From positions 1 through 50,459 of the forward strand of contig JAOPWC010000086.1 in assembly GCA_025965895.1 (NCBI GenBank): a DNA stretch of 50,459 nt. Direction: 5' to 3'. The notes below the pieces were generated by a model. It was not told the origin of the DNA. It worked only from the letters and a program-made list of their open reading frames with translations, and ran no database searches. Shown in pieces: positions 1 to 7,845 of this stretch. The position numbers and the translations under genes were made by a program. Source of the DNA: Mycobacterium sp. Lineage in GTDB: Bacteria > Actinomycetota > Actinomycetes > Mycobacteriales > Mycobacteriaceae. Position 1 is the first letter of the stretch; each line of letters begins with the position of its first letter.

Positions 1-23
1 TTCGAATCCTGCCGGGGGCACCA
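1..23 (+). repeat. Left att copy: 3' end of a tRNA gene
   Basis: The first 23 bases read as the T-loop, T-stem, acceptor strand and CCA end of a tRNA (TTCGAAT, CCTGC, CGGGGGC, A, CCA). The partner 5' acceptor strand would be GCCCCCG and must lie upstream of the window. The same 23 bases recur at 5353-5375. The last 13 bases are repeated again at 26-38, a 15-bp tandem slip. A tRNA 3' end next to a tyrosine-recombinase relic is the classic arrangement for an integrated island. The tRNA identity cannot be read from this piece. Confidence 0.75.
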
Positions 24-103
24 CCGCCGGGGGCACCACTCTGACCACGTTTGAACTGGGCTTACGCCGCAACCCATTCGCACCAAGAATCCGCCCCAGG
101 CCA

Positions 104-405
104 TCAATGTCGTGAGGATGTCACATCAACTGCACCCAAAGTCTGTCCGGCAGACCGCAGCGACTCGTCCTGGGAATGCGCGTAGATGTGGGCCGTCGTC
201 GCAGCGTCCGCATGCCCAAGCCACGTGGCGATGACGGCCAGTGGCACTCTCCGAAGGTCCAACGCCTGCCGCATGAGTGGCGGCCGTCGTGCAGGCGGAT
301 CAGACGGACACCCGCAGCGTTGGCGAGCTTGCACCGCATCCGCGTGAGCAAGTCGGGGGTATAGGGCTCCCCGCCTCATTGACCGCTACATACCCGCTGT
401 CGACA
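104..405 (-). pseudogene. Tyrosine recombinase (integrase) C-terminal relic
   Basis: Two minus-strand frames together rebuild the catalytic end of a phage-type integrase. One frame (about 351-280) carries GVRLIRLHDGRHS, the R..H-x-x-R box. The other (about 280-120) carries VPLAVIATWLGHADAATTA and IYAHSQDE, the second conserved H/W and the catalytic Tyr region. A further frame jump near 375 links SGYVAVNE to GEPYTPD. The N-terminal two thirds are missing, so no active enzyme is made. The position directly beside the tRNA 3' end fits an integrase that once moved the 1-5375 island. Confidence 0.8.
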
Positions 406-840
406 TGCGCTTCGCCAAGGGACGGCCTCTCGCCCGCACAGCGTGCTGAGGCGCGCCTGAGGACACTGATCACTCGACCCGTGCCGGGAGTTGTCGACGC
501 CAGCGATATCGGGACGTGACGAAAGCGATCGGGTGAATTGGCGACCTACCGCCTAGTTCAACCACTGGCGCCCCGACCGCGACCCCCGCTCGTGCTACAT
601 ACGCCCAACTCGACCATCCGCTCATCTTCGGCCTGAGCGACATCGTTCCTGGGCTGTGATGTTGCATCAGGATGGAACACGGATACGGGATCGAACACCG
701 GCGACTCGTGGCGCCTCTTGGCACCCCCCCGCTGATCCGCCACCGGTCGAGCCCAACGAGCGCTGAGGCGACCCCACTGGCCACCCCGCCCGGGCAAGTC
801 GAGTAGACCGAGGTGCGCCCGGCCACCGCCCCCGCAGTAT
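406..840. other. Gene-free stretch inside the island
   Basis: No reading frame here has recognisable domains or a convincing start. It lies between the integrase relic and the first SDR gene and may hold further decayed integrase-side sequence. The last 60 bases before 917 probably contain the SDR promoter. Confidence 0.5.
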
Positions 841-857
841 CGTTATCTGAAATCACT
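841..857. promoter_or_regulatory. Putative TetR operator, copy 1 (degenerate)
   Basis: CGTTATC-TGA-AATCACT matches the 7-3-7 architecture of the near-perfect palindrome at 4397-4413 (CGTTATT-GCG-AATAACG) and of the copy at 1746-1762. It lies 60 bp before the SDR start at 917. It is the weakest of the three sites, and assignment to the island's TetR protein is inference. Confidence 0.4.
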
Positions 858-916
858 AAACCAGGGTGCACCGAGTTGCGAACGGGACCTGCTCCGACCC
901 CGCCACGGGAGTAGCA

Positions 917-1687
917 ATGGATGAAAGTAAGTTCGCCAGCTTGTTCGACCTTCGCGGTCGCACCGCACTGGTGACCGGAGGCACCCGAGGGATCGGGCTG
1001 GCACTGGCCGAGGGCTTCGTGTGCGCCGGGGCCAATGTGGCGGTGGCCAGCCGTAAGGCCGACGCCTGCCGGGAAGCGGCCGAGCACCTGACCGGCATGG
1101 GCGGGCGCGCCATCGGCGTGGCCACCCACGTCGGGGATCTCGATTCACTGACCAACCTCGTCGACGCGACCGTGACCGAGTTCGGCGGCCTGGACATCGT
1201 CGTCAACAACGCCGCGCTCGCGCTGGCCCAACCGCTCGGGGAGATGACGCCGCTGGCATGGGACAAGTCCTTCGCCGTCAACCTGCGCGCACCGGTCTTC
1301 CTGGTCCAGGCTGCGCTGCCCCATCTGAACGAGAGCGAGCACGCGGCGGTTCTCAACGTCGTCTCCGCCGGCGCGTTCATCTTCTCGCCGATCACGTCGA
1401 TGTACTCGGCGGCCAAAGCGGCGATGGTCTCCTTTACCCGGTCCATGGCCGCGGAGTATGCCGGCCGCCGCATCCGGGTCAACGCGCTGGCACCAGGCTC
1501 GGTCGATACTGACATGGTCCGCAACAACACCCCCGAATTCATTGATGCGATGGCACATTCGGCACTGCAACAACGCATTGGCACACCCGACGAGATGGTC
1601 GGTGCGGCACTGTTGCTCACCTCGGATGCGGGCAGCTTCATCACCGGGCAGACCATCATCGCCGACGGTGGCATGGTGGCCCGCTAG
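917..1687 (+). CDS. SDR family NAD(P)-dependent oxidoreductase
   Basis: A 256-residue classical short-chain dehydrogenase. It has the cofactor motif TGGTRGIG (residues 20-27), NNAA (97-100), and the catalytic set N122, S150, Y163-x3-K167. The C-terminal FITGQTIIADGG is the usual end of the fold. It probably oxidises or reduces an alcohol or ketone; the substrate is unknown. The ATG at 917 is chosen because GGGAG lies 5 bases before it; an earlier in-frame start at 866 lacks a ribosome site. It is the first gene of a likely catabolic set and is separated from the next gene by a promoter region with its own operator-like site. Confidence 0.9.
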   Translation: MDESKFASLFDLRGRTALVTGGTRGIGLALAEGFVCAGANVAVASRKADACREAAEHLTGMGGRAIGVATHVGDLDSLTNLVDATVTEFGGLDIVVNNAALALAQPLGEMTPLAWDKSFAVNLRAPVFLVQAALPHLNESEHAAVLNVVSAGAFIFSPITSMYSAAKAAMVSFTRSMAAEYAGRRIRVNALAPGSVDTDMVRNNTPEFIDAMAHSALQQRIGTPDEMVGAALLLTSDAGSFITGQTIIADGGMVAR

Positions 1688-1745
1688 GCCTCCGCAGTCG
1701 GGCGGATCCGTCAGGGGGATTGCGCGAGCATCCTCAACACGGTTA

Positions 1746-1762
1746 CGTTATTCGTAATCACG
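1746..1762. promoter_or_regulatory. Putative TetR operator, copy 2
   Basis: CGTTATT-CGT-AATCACG differs by one base from a perfect 7-3-7 inverted repeat. It shares the core of the palindrome at the tetR start (4397-4413). It lies 24 bp before the ATG of the NTF2-like gene, a position where a bound repressor would block transcription of the 1786-3906 operon. Confidence 0.6.
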
Positions 1763-1785
1763 TTAATGAGCACGGAGAGGTGCCC

Positions 1786-2208
1786 ATGCCCGACACCGAC
1801 GCCATCCGCGAAGCCAACAAGCAGACACTGCGCCGAGCGATGGACGCCATCGGCGCGCTGGACGTCGATGCCGTGCTCGGCGAACTTCACGACGACATGC
1901 TGCTGCAACTGCCCTACGAGGAGCACGTCCCAGACCTGGACAAGGCCGGGTTCGGCGAACTGTTCAAGGTCATGTTCACCATGTACAAGCAGTTCGACAT
2001 CGCCATCACCGACGTCTTCGATCTCGTCGACCCCAACCAGCTGATCGCCCGCTACGACGGTGACTGCATCGGCCGCGACAAGGACGTCCGCTACGCCAAC
2101 CGCTATGTGGGTATCTTCCGGTTCGCCGACGACAAGATCACGTTGTGGTGCGAGTACGACAATCCCGTGACCACCCTGAAGTCCCTGGAAGACTTCGCTG
2201 CCGAATGA
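1786..2208 (+). CDS. NTF2-like (SnoaL/ketosteroid-isomerase fold) protein
   Basis: 140 residues with the pattern of the SnoaL-like/NTF2 cone fold: a helical start (AIREANKQTLRRAMDAIGAL), then D-x-D..LHDDMLLQLPYEE, and a C-terminal strand pair ending WCEYDNP. Such proteins act as small isomerases, hydratases or lyases, often in steroid or polyketide breakdown. No catalytic residues can be assigned with confidence. The ATG at 1786 follows GGAGAGG by 5 bases. Its stop overlaps the next start (ATGA at 2205-2208), so it is translationally coupled to the enoyl-CoA hydratase. Confidence 0.8.
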   Translation: MPDTDAIREANKQTLRRAMDAIGALDVDAVLGELHDDMLLQLPYEEHVPDLDKAGFGELFKVMFTMYKQFDIAITDVFDLVDPNQLIARYDGDCIGRDKDVRYANRYVGIFRFADDKITLWCEYDNPVTTLKSLEDFAAE

Positions 2209-3047
2209 CGTCAGCCGTCTTGACCGAGCGTCGCCACGGCGGCGGCACCGTCGTGCTCACCATCAACCGTCCCGAGCGCCGCAACGCCCTGGATTCGCAG
2301 ACGTGCGCCGACCTGCACGCAATCCTCGATGGCCTCGACGGCGACCCCGAGGTTAGAATTGTCGTGATCACCGGTTCCGGAGTCGCCTTCAGCGCAGGCG
2401 CCGATCTGAAGGCGACACCCGATGACTTCAGCAACACCACGGCGACACCGACGGCGGCACTGCTGGGCGGCGTTGCAAGCGAGGTCGGGCGGACTCTTGC
2501 CGCTCAGGAATTGATGGCATCGCTGTTCGAGAAGATCCACCGGCTCCGTCAACCGGTCATCGCCGCGATCAACGGTGCCGCCCTCGGCGGTGGCTTCGCC
2601 CTCGCGCTGGCGTGTGACATCCGCCTGGCCACCGCCGACGCGACGTTCGGCGCCATCTTCATCCGCCACGGCGTCTCCGCCTGTGACATGGGCACCAGCT
2701 ACCACCTGCCGAGATTGGTCGGCGCGTCCCGATCCGCGGAGCTGATGCTCACCGGTCGCGTGTTCGACGCGCACGAAGCAGCCCAGATCGGACTGCTCCA
2801 CGCCATCGTCGACCCCGCCGATCTCCTCGAGACCGCCCTCGCGAAGGCCGGCGAGATCGCCGCGCACGCGCCACTGGCGGTCTGGATGACCAAGGAAACC
2901 CTGTGGCAGAACGTCGACGCACCCAGCCTGCGCCACGCACTCGATCTGGAAAACCGTACCCAGGTGATGTGCACCGCGACGGGCGACCTGCACGACTCGT
3001 TCGCCGCGTTCCGTACGAATGGCACTGCGCGGTGGAATCCGCTGTGA
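2205..3047 (+). CDS. Enoyl-CoA hydratase/isomerase family protein
   Basis: 280 residues of the crotonase fold. It shows NRPERRNALD (21-30), the oxyanion-hole segment SGAG-like FSAGADLKA (62-70), and INGAALGGG (122-130). The segment HGVSACDMGTSYHLPR (155-170) has Asp where classical hydratases carry the second catalytic Glu. It probably hydrates or isomerises an acyl-CoA in a ring or side-chain degradation route. Its ATG overlaps the NTF2-like gene's stop. The protein ends with ARWNPL. An odd 17-codon frame starts at its stop codon (see 3044). Confidence 0.9.
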   Translation: MTSAVLTERRHGGGTVVLTINRPERRNALDSQTCADLHAILDGLDGDPEVRIVVITGSGVAFSAGADLKATPDDFSNTTATPTAALLGGVASEVGRTLAAQELMASLFEKIHRLRQPVIAAINGAALGGGFALALACDIRLATADATFGAIFIRHGVSACDMGTSYHLPRLVGASRSAELMLTGRVFDAHEAAQIGLLHAIVDPADLLETALAKAGEIAAHAPLAVWMTKETLWQNVDAPSLRHALDLENRTQVMCTATGDLHDSFAAFRTNGTARWNPL

Positions 3048-3097
3048 CGCAACGAATCGTCACGCCCGCCGACGTGGACCGGGGAGGTCAGCGATGA
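3044..3097 (+). CDS. 17-codon mini-ORF chained between two genes
   Basis: GTG at 3044 overlaps the hydratase stop (GTGA), and its own TGA at 3095-3097 overlaps the next gene's ATG (ATGA). The peptide would be MTQRIVTPADVDRGGQR. The double overlap is what would remain if a full gene between hydratase and SDR had been cut down by an in-frame internal deletion. It could also simply act as a coupling element. Its SDR-side half contains that gene's ribosome site (GGGGAGG at 3081-3087). Confidence 0.3.
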   Translation: MTQRIVTPADVDRGGQR

Positions 3098-3906
3098 GTG
3101 GACTGGTCAGCTACGAGGGTAAGCGCGTCGTGGTCACCGGCGCCGCCTCCGGCGTCGGTGCCGCACTGGTCAACATCCTGCAGGACACCGGCGCCGCACA
3201 CATCACCACCATCGACGTCAAACCCGGCGGGCCGGTCGACCAGACCATCGCCGCCGACCTGTCCGACCCCGCGGCGGTCGATCGGGCTGTCGGCGTGATC
3301 ACCGGACCGGTCGACGCATTGTTCAACAACGCCGGCGTCGCAGCCACCTTCGCCACTGACATCGTGATCGCCGTCAACGTCCTGGCACCGCAACGCCTCA
3401 CCGCCGGCCTGATCGACAAGATGCCGACCGGTGCCGCGGTCGTCAACACCGCATCAACCGCCGGCGGCGGATACCCCGCCCACCTCAGCGACATCCAAAC
3501 CTTGTTGGCGATCGACGACTGGGACGACGCACTGGCGTGGGTCCACAAGCATCCCGAACTCACCGCCAACCCCTACGGATTCTCTAAGGAATGCGCCCAG
3601 GTCTTCACCATGCAGGCCTCCCCGGCACTGGCCGCACGCGGTATCCGCATCAACAGCGTCTGTCCAGGACTCATCGAAACCCCACTGCTGAAGGACTTCT
3701 CGGCCACCATGGGCCAGGAACTGCTGGACTGGATGGTCACCCAAAGCGGTAACCGACGCGCCACCGCACGGGAAGTCGCCAACGTGCTCGCGTTCCTGGG
3801 CTCCGGCGCTGCCAGCTATGTCAGCCGCTCGAACGTCGTCGTCGACCACGGCTTCACCGGAGCGTTGAACACCAACCAACTCGACTACTCCACGTTCCCC
3901 GCCTGA
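3094..3906 (+). CDS. SDR family oxidoreductase (hydroxysteroid/coniferyl-alcohol dehydrogenase-like)
   Basis: 270 residues. It shows the cofactor motif TGAASGVG, a DV acidic end of beta-2 (TIDVKPG, NAD preference likely), NNAGVA, and YGFSK as the catalytic Y-x3-K. The insert between the third strand and the catalytic Tyr (SDIQTLLAIDDWDDALAWV) is typical of the 3-alpha-hydroxysteroid/coniferyl-alcohol dehydrogenase group. The ATG follows GGGGAGG with good spacing. It ends the 1786-3906 operon. The combination with a hydratase and an NTF2-like protein suggests breakdown of a cyclic alcohol or ketone; the substrate is not shown. Confidence 0.88.
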   Translation: MSGLVSYEGKRVVVTGAASGVGAALVNILQDTGAAHITTIDVKPGGPVDQTIAADLSDPAAVDRAVGVITGPVDALFNNAGVAATFATDIVIAVNVLAPQRLTAGLIDKMPTGAAVVNTASTAGGGYPAHLSDIQTLLAIDDWDDALAWVHKHPELTANPYGFSKECAQVFTMQASPALAARGIRINSVCPGLIETPLLKDFSATMGQELLDWMVTQSGNRRATAREVANVLAFLGSGAASYVSRSNVVVDHGFTGALNTNQLDYSTFPA

Positions 3907-3948
3907 CAAGCTCGGCGGCACGCTGTCGCTGACAGAGACGACATCACG

Positions 3949-4208
3949 ATGGACGACTTGACCTCGAAGGTCGCCGTCGTCGTGGGAGCTTCCTCCAGAA
4001 TCGGCTTCGCGGTGGCGAAAGCGTTTGCCGCCGAGGAGATGCGGGTGGTCCTGGCCGACGTCGACGTCGACCGCCTCAAGGCGCCGTGGACGAACTCACC
4101 GCCTCCGGCGCCGATTGCTTCGGCGAGGTCTGGGTGCTGCCCAATGGGGCCGAACTCCTTCCCATGGCGCAGGCAGACTTCGACGAGATGCTCGCGAGCC
4201 CAAGCTAG
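3949..4208 (+). pseudogene. SDR relic with internal deletion and frameshift
   Basis: The start KVAVVVGASSRIGFAVAKAF followed by VVLADVDVDRLK is an SDR N-terminus. Just after it a one-base frame change leads into VDELTASGADCF, then straight to VWVLPNGAELLPMAQADF and a stop at 4206-4208, which resembles an SDR C-terminal tail. About 200 residues, including the catalytic Y-x3-K, are gone. It lies 40 bp after the intact SDR and looks like the decayed last gene of the same cluster. Confidence 0.75.
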
Positions 4209-4396
4209 CCGCGCGACGGGCGCGCTCCAGCCAGAACACAGGTGCACGAACGATCGAGGGGAATATCACCAATGGTCAAGCTGAACTTCGTCGACTTCCC
4301 GCGCTGCTCAGGTTCCTCACGGATGAATTCGAAGGTTCTAGACGTTTTGGCTGTAGCGAGCGCGTTGCCCGCGTGATGCCCACTGCTATTCTTCAA

Positions 4397-4413
4397 CGTT
4401 ATTGCGAATAACG
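4397..4413. promoter_or_regulatory. Putative TetR operator, copy 3 (perfect palindrome)
   Basis: CGTTATT-GCG-AATAACG is a perfect 7-3-7 inverted repeat. It sits immediately before the tetR coding region and just after a TATTCT hexamer (4387-4392) that could be its -10 box. A site overlapping the transcript start would allow autorepression. Sites of the same design lie at 1746 and 841. Confidence 0.65.
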
Positions 4414-4457
4414 AAGCACGTGGGGGACGGCCGCGCGATCCAGATATCGACGATGCG

Positions 4458-5006
4458 GTGCATCGGGCTGTACGTAAGTTGTTGGCAGAGCAGGGCTATC
4501 ACGCGACGACCATTCCCGCGGTCGCCCGCGCAGCCGGTGTCGGTGCACCGACGATCTATCGCCGATGGGCTACCCAATCGGCCATGGTCGAGAGCGCGTT
4601 GTCCTACCGTCTCGACCCGCCGAGCATCGACCGGGCCGGCGACTTCGACACCTACCTAAGAAGCTTCGTGGCAGTGGTGGTCGGCTATTTCGCCGATCCA
4701 GCCACCCGGGCCGCCGTCCCGGGACTGCTCGTCGAGTACTACCGGCAGCCGCAGCGCTACACCTCACTGGTCGTCCGGGCCGAGGACCCCATCCGCGAGC
4801 TGTTCCGATCGGCACACGCCGACGCGGTTGCGGCTGGCACCGCCGCCGCCGAACCGACCGCCGACTCCTTGTTCGACACCATCATCGGGATCGCGCTCTA
4901 TCACGGGGTATGGCGCCACACCGCCGATGACCAGTTGACCGACGAAATTCTCCGTGTCGTTCGATCAGCCTCCCGGCCCACCGCAGCCCGTCGTCGACGC
5001 GCGTGA
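4458..5006 (+). CDS. TetR family transcriptional regulator (5' end possibly frameshifted)
   Basis: The helix-turn-helix is clear: AVRKLLAEQGYHATTIPAV, then ARAAGVGAPTIYRRW. A C-terminal ligand domain of about 130 residues follows and ends in a basic tail. In-frame sequence before the GTG at 4458 still reads GRPRDPDIDDA, the usual TetR leader, but no ATG/GTG/TTG opens it. A GTG at 4420 would be in frame if the run of five G at 4422-4426 had six. So the true start may be 4420 with a one-base loss, giving either a weakened or phase-variable gene or a sequencing error. It probably represses the island genes through the palindromes at 841, 1746 and 4397. Confidence 0.75.
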   Translation: MHRAVRKLLAEQGYHATTIPAVARAAGVGAPTIYRRWATQSAMVESALSYRLDPPSIDRAGDFDTYLRSFVAVVVGYFADPATRAAVPGLLVEYYRQPQRYTSLVVRAEDPIRELFRSAHADAVAAGTAAAEPTADSLFDTIIGIALYHGVWRHTADDQLTDEILRVVRSASRPTAARRRRA

Positions 5007-5352
5007 CCGTCGCGATCTGACGCCCCCTGGGCGATACCGTCAAGGTCGACACAAAGTCCAGTCGATACGCTGACGGATCGCGTTGCCCTCTGGTGCCGCT
5101 CCGCCGATCACTCCACATTAATCGCGCCAGAACAGTTCTTTAGTCCTGCAATCCCACTCGAATTTCGGTAGGAATCCTGCGGCCTTCGCATTAACCAGCT
5201 AGTTTGCCGGATCCAAACGATGATCCAACGATGTCAACCATTCTACCCTGTGCATGTTGGGCGTGATGAGCGAAATCTAGAGAACTGAAAACTGCTGTGC
5301 TGCAACACTATCGTTGGTCACAGCACACATCGGCGCCAGATCGGGCGGCACT
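5007..5352. other. Gene-free right end of the island
   Basis: No frame with family features or a plausible start is visible between the tetR stop and the right att copy. The stretch is visibly richer in A+T than its neighbours around 5120-5300, as often seen near integration ends. Confidence 0.4.
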
Positions 5353-5375
5353 TTCGAATCCTGCCGGGGGCACCA
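5353..5375 (+). repeat. Right att copy: duplicated tRNA 3' end
   Basis: An exact 23-bp copy of window bases 1-23 (T-loop through CCA of a tRNA). No tRNA 5' part precedes it, so this is the fragment left at the far end of an island that integrated into a tRNA gene lying left of base 1. The pair defines an element of about 5.35 kb. Confidence 0.8.
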
Positions 5376-5604
5376 GTGGTCTGGCAGTTCAGAGGCTATT
5401 TCGGCATGGATTGACATGCCGTGTGCCATCTATGTGCCATCACCTTCGCCTGCTCGCGCGGTTCGCCGCTCCACCGGAACCAACCTGAGCGGGAGAACAG
5501 CAATGACTGCCGCATCCCCAGCCTCCACGAGACTGCGACCGTGTCGCTTACCCTCCCCGCCGCCCTCGCGATCAGGGAAGGCCATGTCGCGAGGCAGCGG
5601 GCGG
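5376..5604. other. Repeats beside the att site; no gene
   Basis: GGCATG-GATTGA-CATGCC (5403-5420) is a perfect 6-6-6 inverted repeat. Directly after it TGTGCCATC occurs twice 12 bp apart (5422-5430, 5434-5442). Short repeats beside a core site resemble integrase arm sites, but this is inference. No convincing coding sequence is seen here. Confidence 0.4.
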
Positions 5605-6825
5605 CTAACGCTTCATGCTCGCTTTGGTCACAAACATTGGCCAGCAATGCTGGTCCGGCGAAGACGGTGGTCGGATCGGGCAAGCGGCGTACGCAGACGA
5701 CGGCCCGGAGGTTGCGATATGGGTCGCTCGGACCGACACATCTGATTTCTCTGCTCCTCGCGGTTCCAACGCGCAGCGGGCGGCCTTGGTGGGCCCGTCG
5801 AAGAGCGCGAAGACCCCATCTCCCGTGTGTTTCACACGGCGGCCGCCATACTTCTCCAAAAACCAGTCGACGACTTTGTCATGTGCATTGAGCTGGCGAC
5901 GCCAGTGAGCATCGCCACGGGCGCTGAGCATTTCGGTGGAACTGACGATGTCGGTGAACAGCACCGTCTTGACCACTCGTTCGTCGACGGCGGCACTCGA
6001 TGTACCGCAGACGAAGTCGAGGATGGCCGAACCTGCCGCCTCATCGACGAGCGCGTGCGGCCCCTCGGGCAGTGTCTTGAACTGGGACCCGGGAATGGCA
6101 GCCGCCAACGCCGTCGCGCCCTCCAATGGAGCCATTCGATCACCCGGCCTCGCCAGGACAAGAGTAGGGGCGCGGATGGAACCAAGAATGCCGCGAACAT
6201 CAATCGCCAGGAGTGCCTGCCACAGCCACGCGGCCATCGTCGGGCTCGCGCTCGCCCGTTGATACCGGCCATAGAGGTCGCGAAATCCTGGTACGTCGGC
6301 AATCTCGCCGAAGAACAGCTCAGCGAGCGCGCCTTCACCCCAATGACTTTCGATAGCTTCCAGATGGTCGGCCTTCTCTTCGGCGGTAAATCCCCAGGGG
6401 CAACCCGGCAACTCCTGAGAAAACCGTGCCACCACGCCGTACATCACCAGTGAATGAACGCGTTCTGGGTACGTCGCCGCGAACAAGAGGCTCATCGGGC
6501 CACCCTCGGACATACCAAATAAGGCCGGGCGATCGACCTTCGCGGCGTCGAGAACGGCATGAAGGTCGTCCATTCGCTCGTCGAGAGGAGGGACGTGGGT
6601 GGCCGGATCTGAGAGGCCGGTGCCGCGTTTGTCCCACACTATGGTCCGTGTGACCTCCGCCAGCTGTTCGACGACGGCTGTGATCGGACTTGCGGGTTCG
6701 TCGACAAGGTCGACGTTGCTGAACCAACCGGGGTTCCACACCAGCGTCGTGTCACCCTCTCCGAACTCGCGGTACGCGAGCCGGACGGAGCCGTTGCGTG
6801 AGTAGCGAACCCGTCGGTCGCTCAT
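5605..6825 (-). CDS. Alpha/beta hydrolase fused to a truncated class III adenylate cyclase domain
   Basis: 406 residues from the ATG at 6825 (MSDRRVRYSRNGSVRLAYRE, the usual family opening; in-frame codons extend upstream to 7074). The N-terminal hydrolase has nucleophile motif GMSEGGP (S106), Asp229 (PGDR) and His257 (EGPHAL). The cyclase part starts near residue 284 with VVKTVLFTDIVSSTEM (metal Asp292) and HTGDGVFALF (Asp335). After CALE (about 354) homology stops: the half holding the Asn/Arg transition-state residues is replaced by unrelated low-complexity sequence. Cyclase activity is therefore unlikely. This hydrolase-cyclase pairing is common in mycobacteria. The cut lies only about 0.4 kb from the island edge. 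Confidence 0.75.
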   Translation of the reverse strand: MSDRRVRYSRNGSVRLAYREFGEGDTTLVWNPGWFSNVDLVDEPASPITAVVEQLAEVTRTIVWDKRGTGLSDPATHVPPLDERMDDLHAVLDAAKVDRPALFGMSEGGPMSLLFAATYPERVHSLVMYGVVARFSQELPGCPWGFTAEEKADHLEAIESHWGEGALAELFFGEIADVPGFRDLYGRYQRASASPTMAAWLWQALLAIDVRGILGSIRAPTLVLARPGDRMAPLEGATALAAAIPGSQFKTLPEGPHALVDEAAGSAILDFVCGTSSAAVDERVVKTVLFTDIVSSTEMLSARGDAHWRRQLNAHDKVVDWFLEKYGGRRVKHTGDGVFALFDGPTKAARCALEPRGAEKSDVSVRATHIATSGPSSAYAACPIRPPSSPDQHCWPMFVTKASMKR

Positions 6826-7091
6826 ATCGATATCTTGCATCACCGAGGTCAGAAGGTCTCCGGATTTCGCTCCTGCGCTCGCACGCGGCCACAGCGTTGC
6901 CAAGTCGAGGTACGACCGATGCGGGACCGCCGACCGCCCCGGCAACGTGCGGCGACGGCGAAACAGGGGCTTAATCTGCGGAAACACGTCATCATCTGCC
7001 TCCGTTACTATTCTCGACCCGCGCTCAATTTCGTCCCACGACATGATCCCGGACAGCAGTCGACCCGCCACCAAAGCGGATGACGGGTCGA

Positions 7092-7466
7092 CTAATTTCG
7101 CAGGAGCCGCCTCGTCGGACGGGCCGTCCTGAGCAGAGCTGCTACCCCTACGGCGACGTGCTTCCTGCCGAACACGCGCTCCATCAACGCGGTGTCGCCG
7201 TAGGTCTGTGCCCGTACCGCCTTGCCATGGCGGATCGTGAACACCTCGACGTCTTGGCTTGTTTCGCCGCCAACGGTGGCGCCCAGGCGCCCGAGGAACT
7301 CGCCGAGTTCATCCTTACCGTGATAGGTACCGCTGATCGCGCTCTCGCCCGGTTGTACCCACTCGATGTTGTCGTCGTACAGGCTCATCACCGTCTCGAT
7401 GTCACCGGTGGAGAAGGCTTCGTAACCCTTCTTGACGATCTCGATGTTCTGTTCTTGCTCTGACAT
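7092..7466 (-). CDS. SnoaL-like / ketosteroid isomerase-related protein
   Basis: 124 residues. MSEQEQNIEIVKKGYEAFSTGDIETVMSLYDDNIEWVQPGE is the typical start of a SnoaL-like NTF2-fold protein, and GTYHGKDELGEFLGRL follows as the second helix and strand region. The C-terminus (FGRKHVAVGVAAL) is shorter than the usual conserved strand end and may be altered. The start is supported by GGAAAGGGA 9 bases upstream. The function is unknown; these proteins bind small hydrophobic ligands. It is transcribed toward the hydrolase-cyclase gene. Confidence 0.75.
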   Translation of the reverse strand: MSEQEQNIEIVKKGYEAFSTGDIETVMSLYDDNIEWVQPGESAISGTYHGKDELGEFLGRLGATVGGETSQDVEVFTIRHGKAVRAQTYGDTALMERVFGRKHVAVGVAALLRTARPTRRLLRN

Positions 7467-7845
7467 CGTTGATTCCCTTTCCTGCGCATCCCAATGCTCG
7501 GCCGGTCTAGGATTGCGCCGGGTCGGCTCTCCGATCAGTCAGACCGTTCGCCGCCGCGTTTAGTATCGGTCCTCCGGCACGCTTTGATGTCTGCGATCAG
7601 GAGAAATAATTGACGTCATTGCAATTTTCAAGTGGTCGCGCCGGTCAGTCCCCGGATGCAGTTCCAGGCCGAATTGCTGAATTCTCGAGTGCCGAACTCA
7701 ATACCGGGAACAGGCCTAGATAAATCCATTCAGAGCGCTGGACTACTTGATTTTGCAATGGAATACCCTTTGCTGGCTTTTAATCCTCGGCACGGCGGTT
7801 AAGGATATTTTCCGGGTTGGGGGATAAAGACGACAGGAGAGAAAG
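7467..7845. promoter_or_regulatory. Divergent intergenic region
   Basis: It separates the minus-strand SnoaL-like gene from the plus-strand secreted-protein gene, so both promoters should be here. TTGCAATTTTCAAGTGG (7621-7637) recurs in imperfect inverted form as CTACTTGATTTTGCAATGG (7743-7761), about 110 bp away. No small gene or RNA could be identified. A+T content is locally high. Confidence 0.35.

Noticed and set aside
4401..4403. ATT as a rare start codon for tetR after the TATTCT box
   Set aside because: It is in frame and near the expected transcript start, but ATT starts are very rare and a one-base loss in the G run explains the data better.
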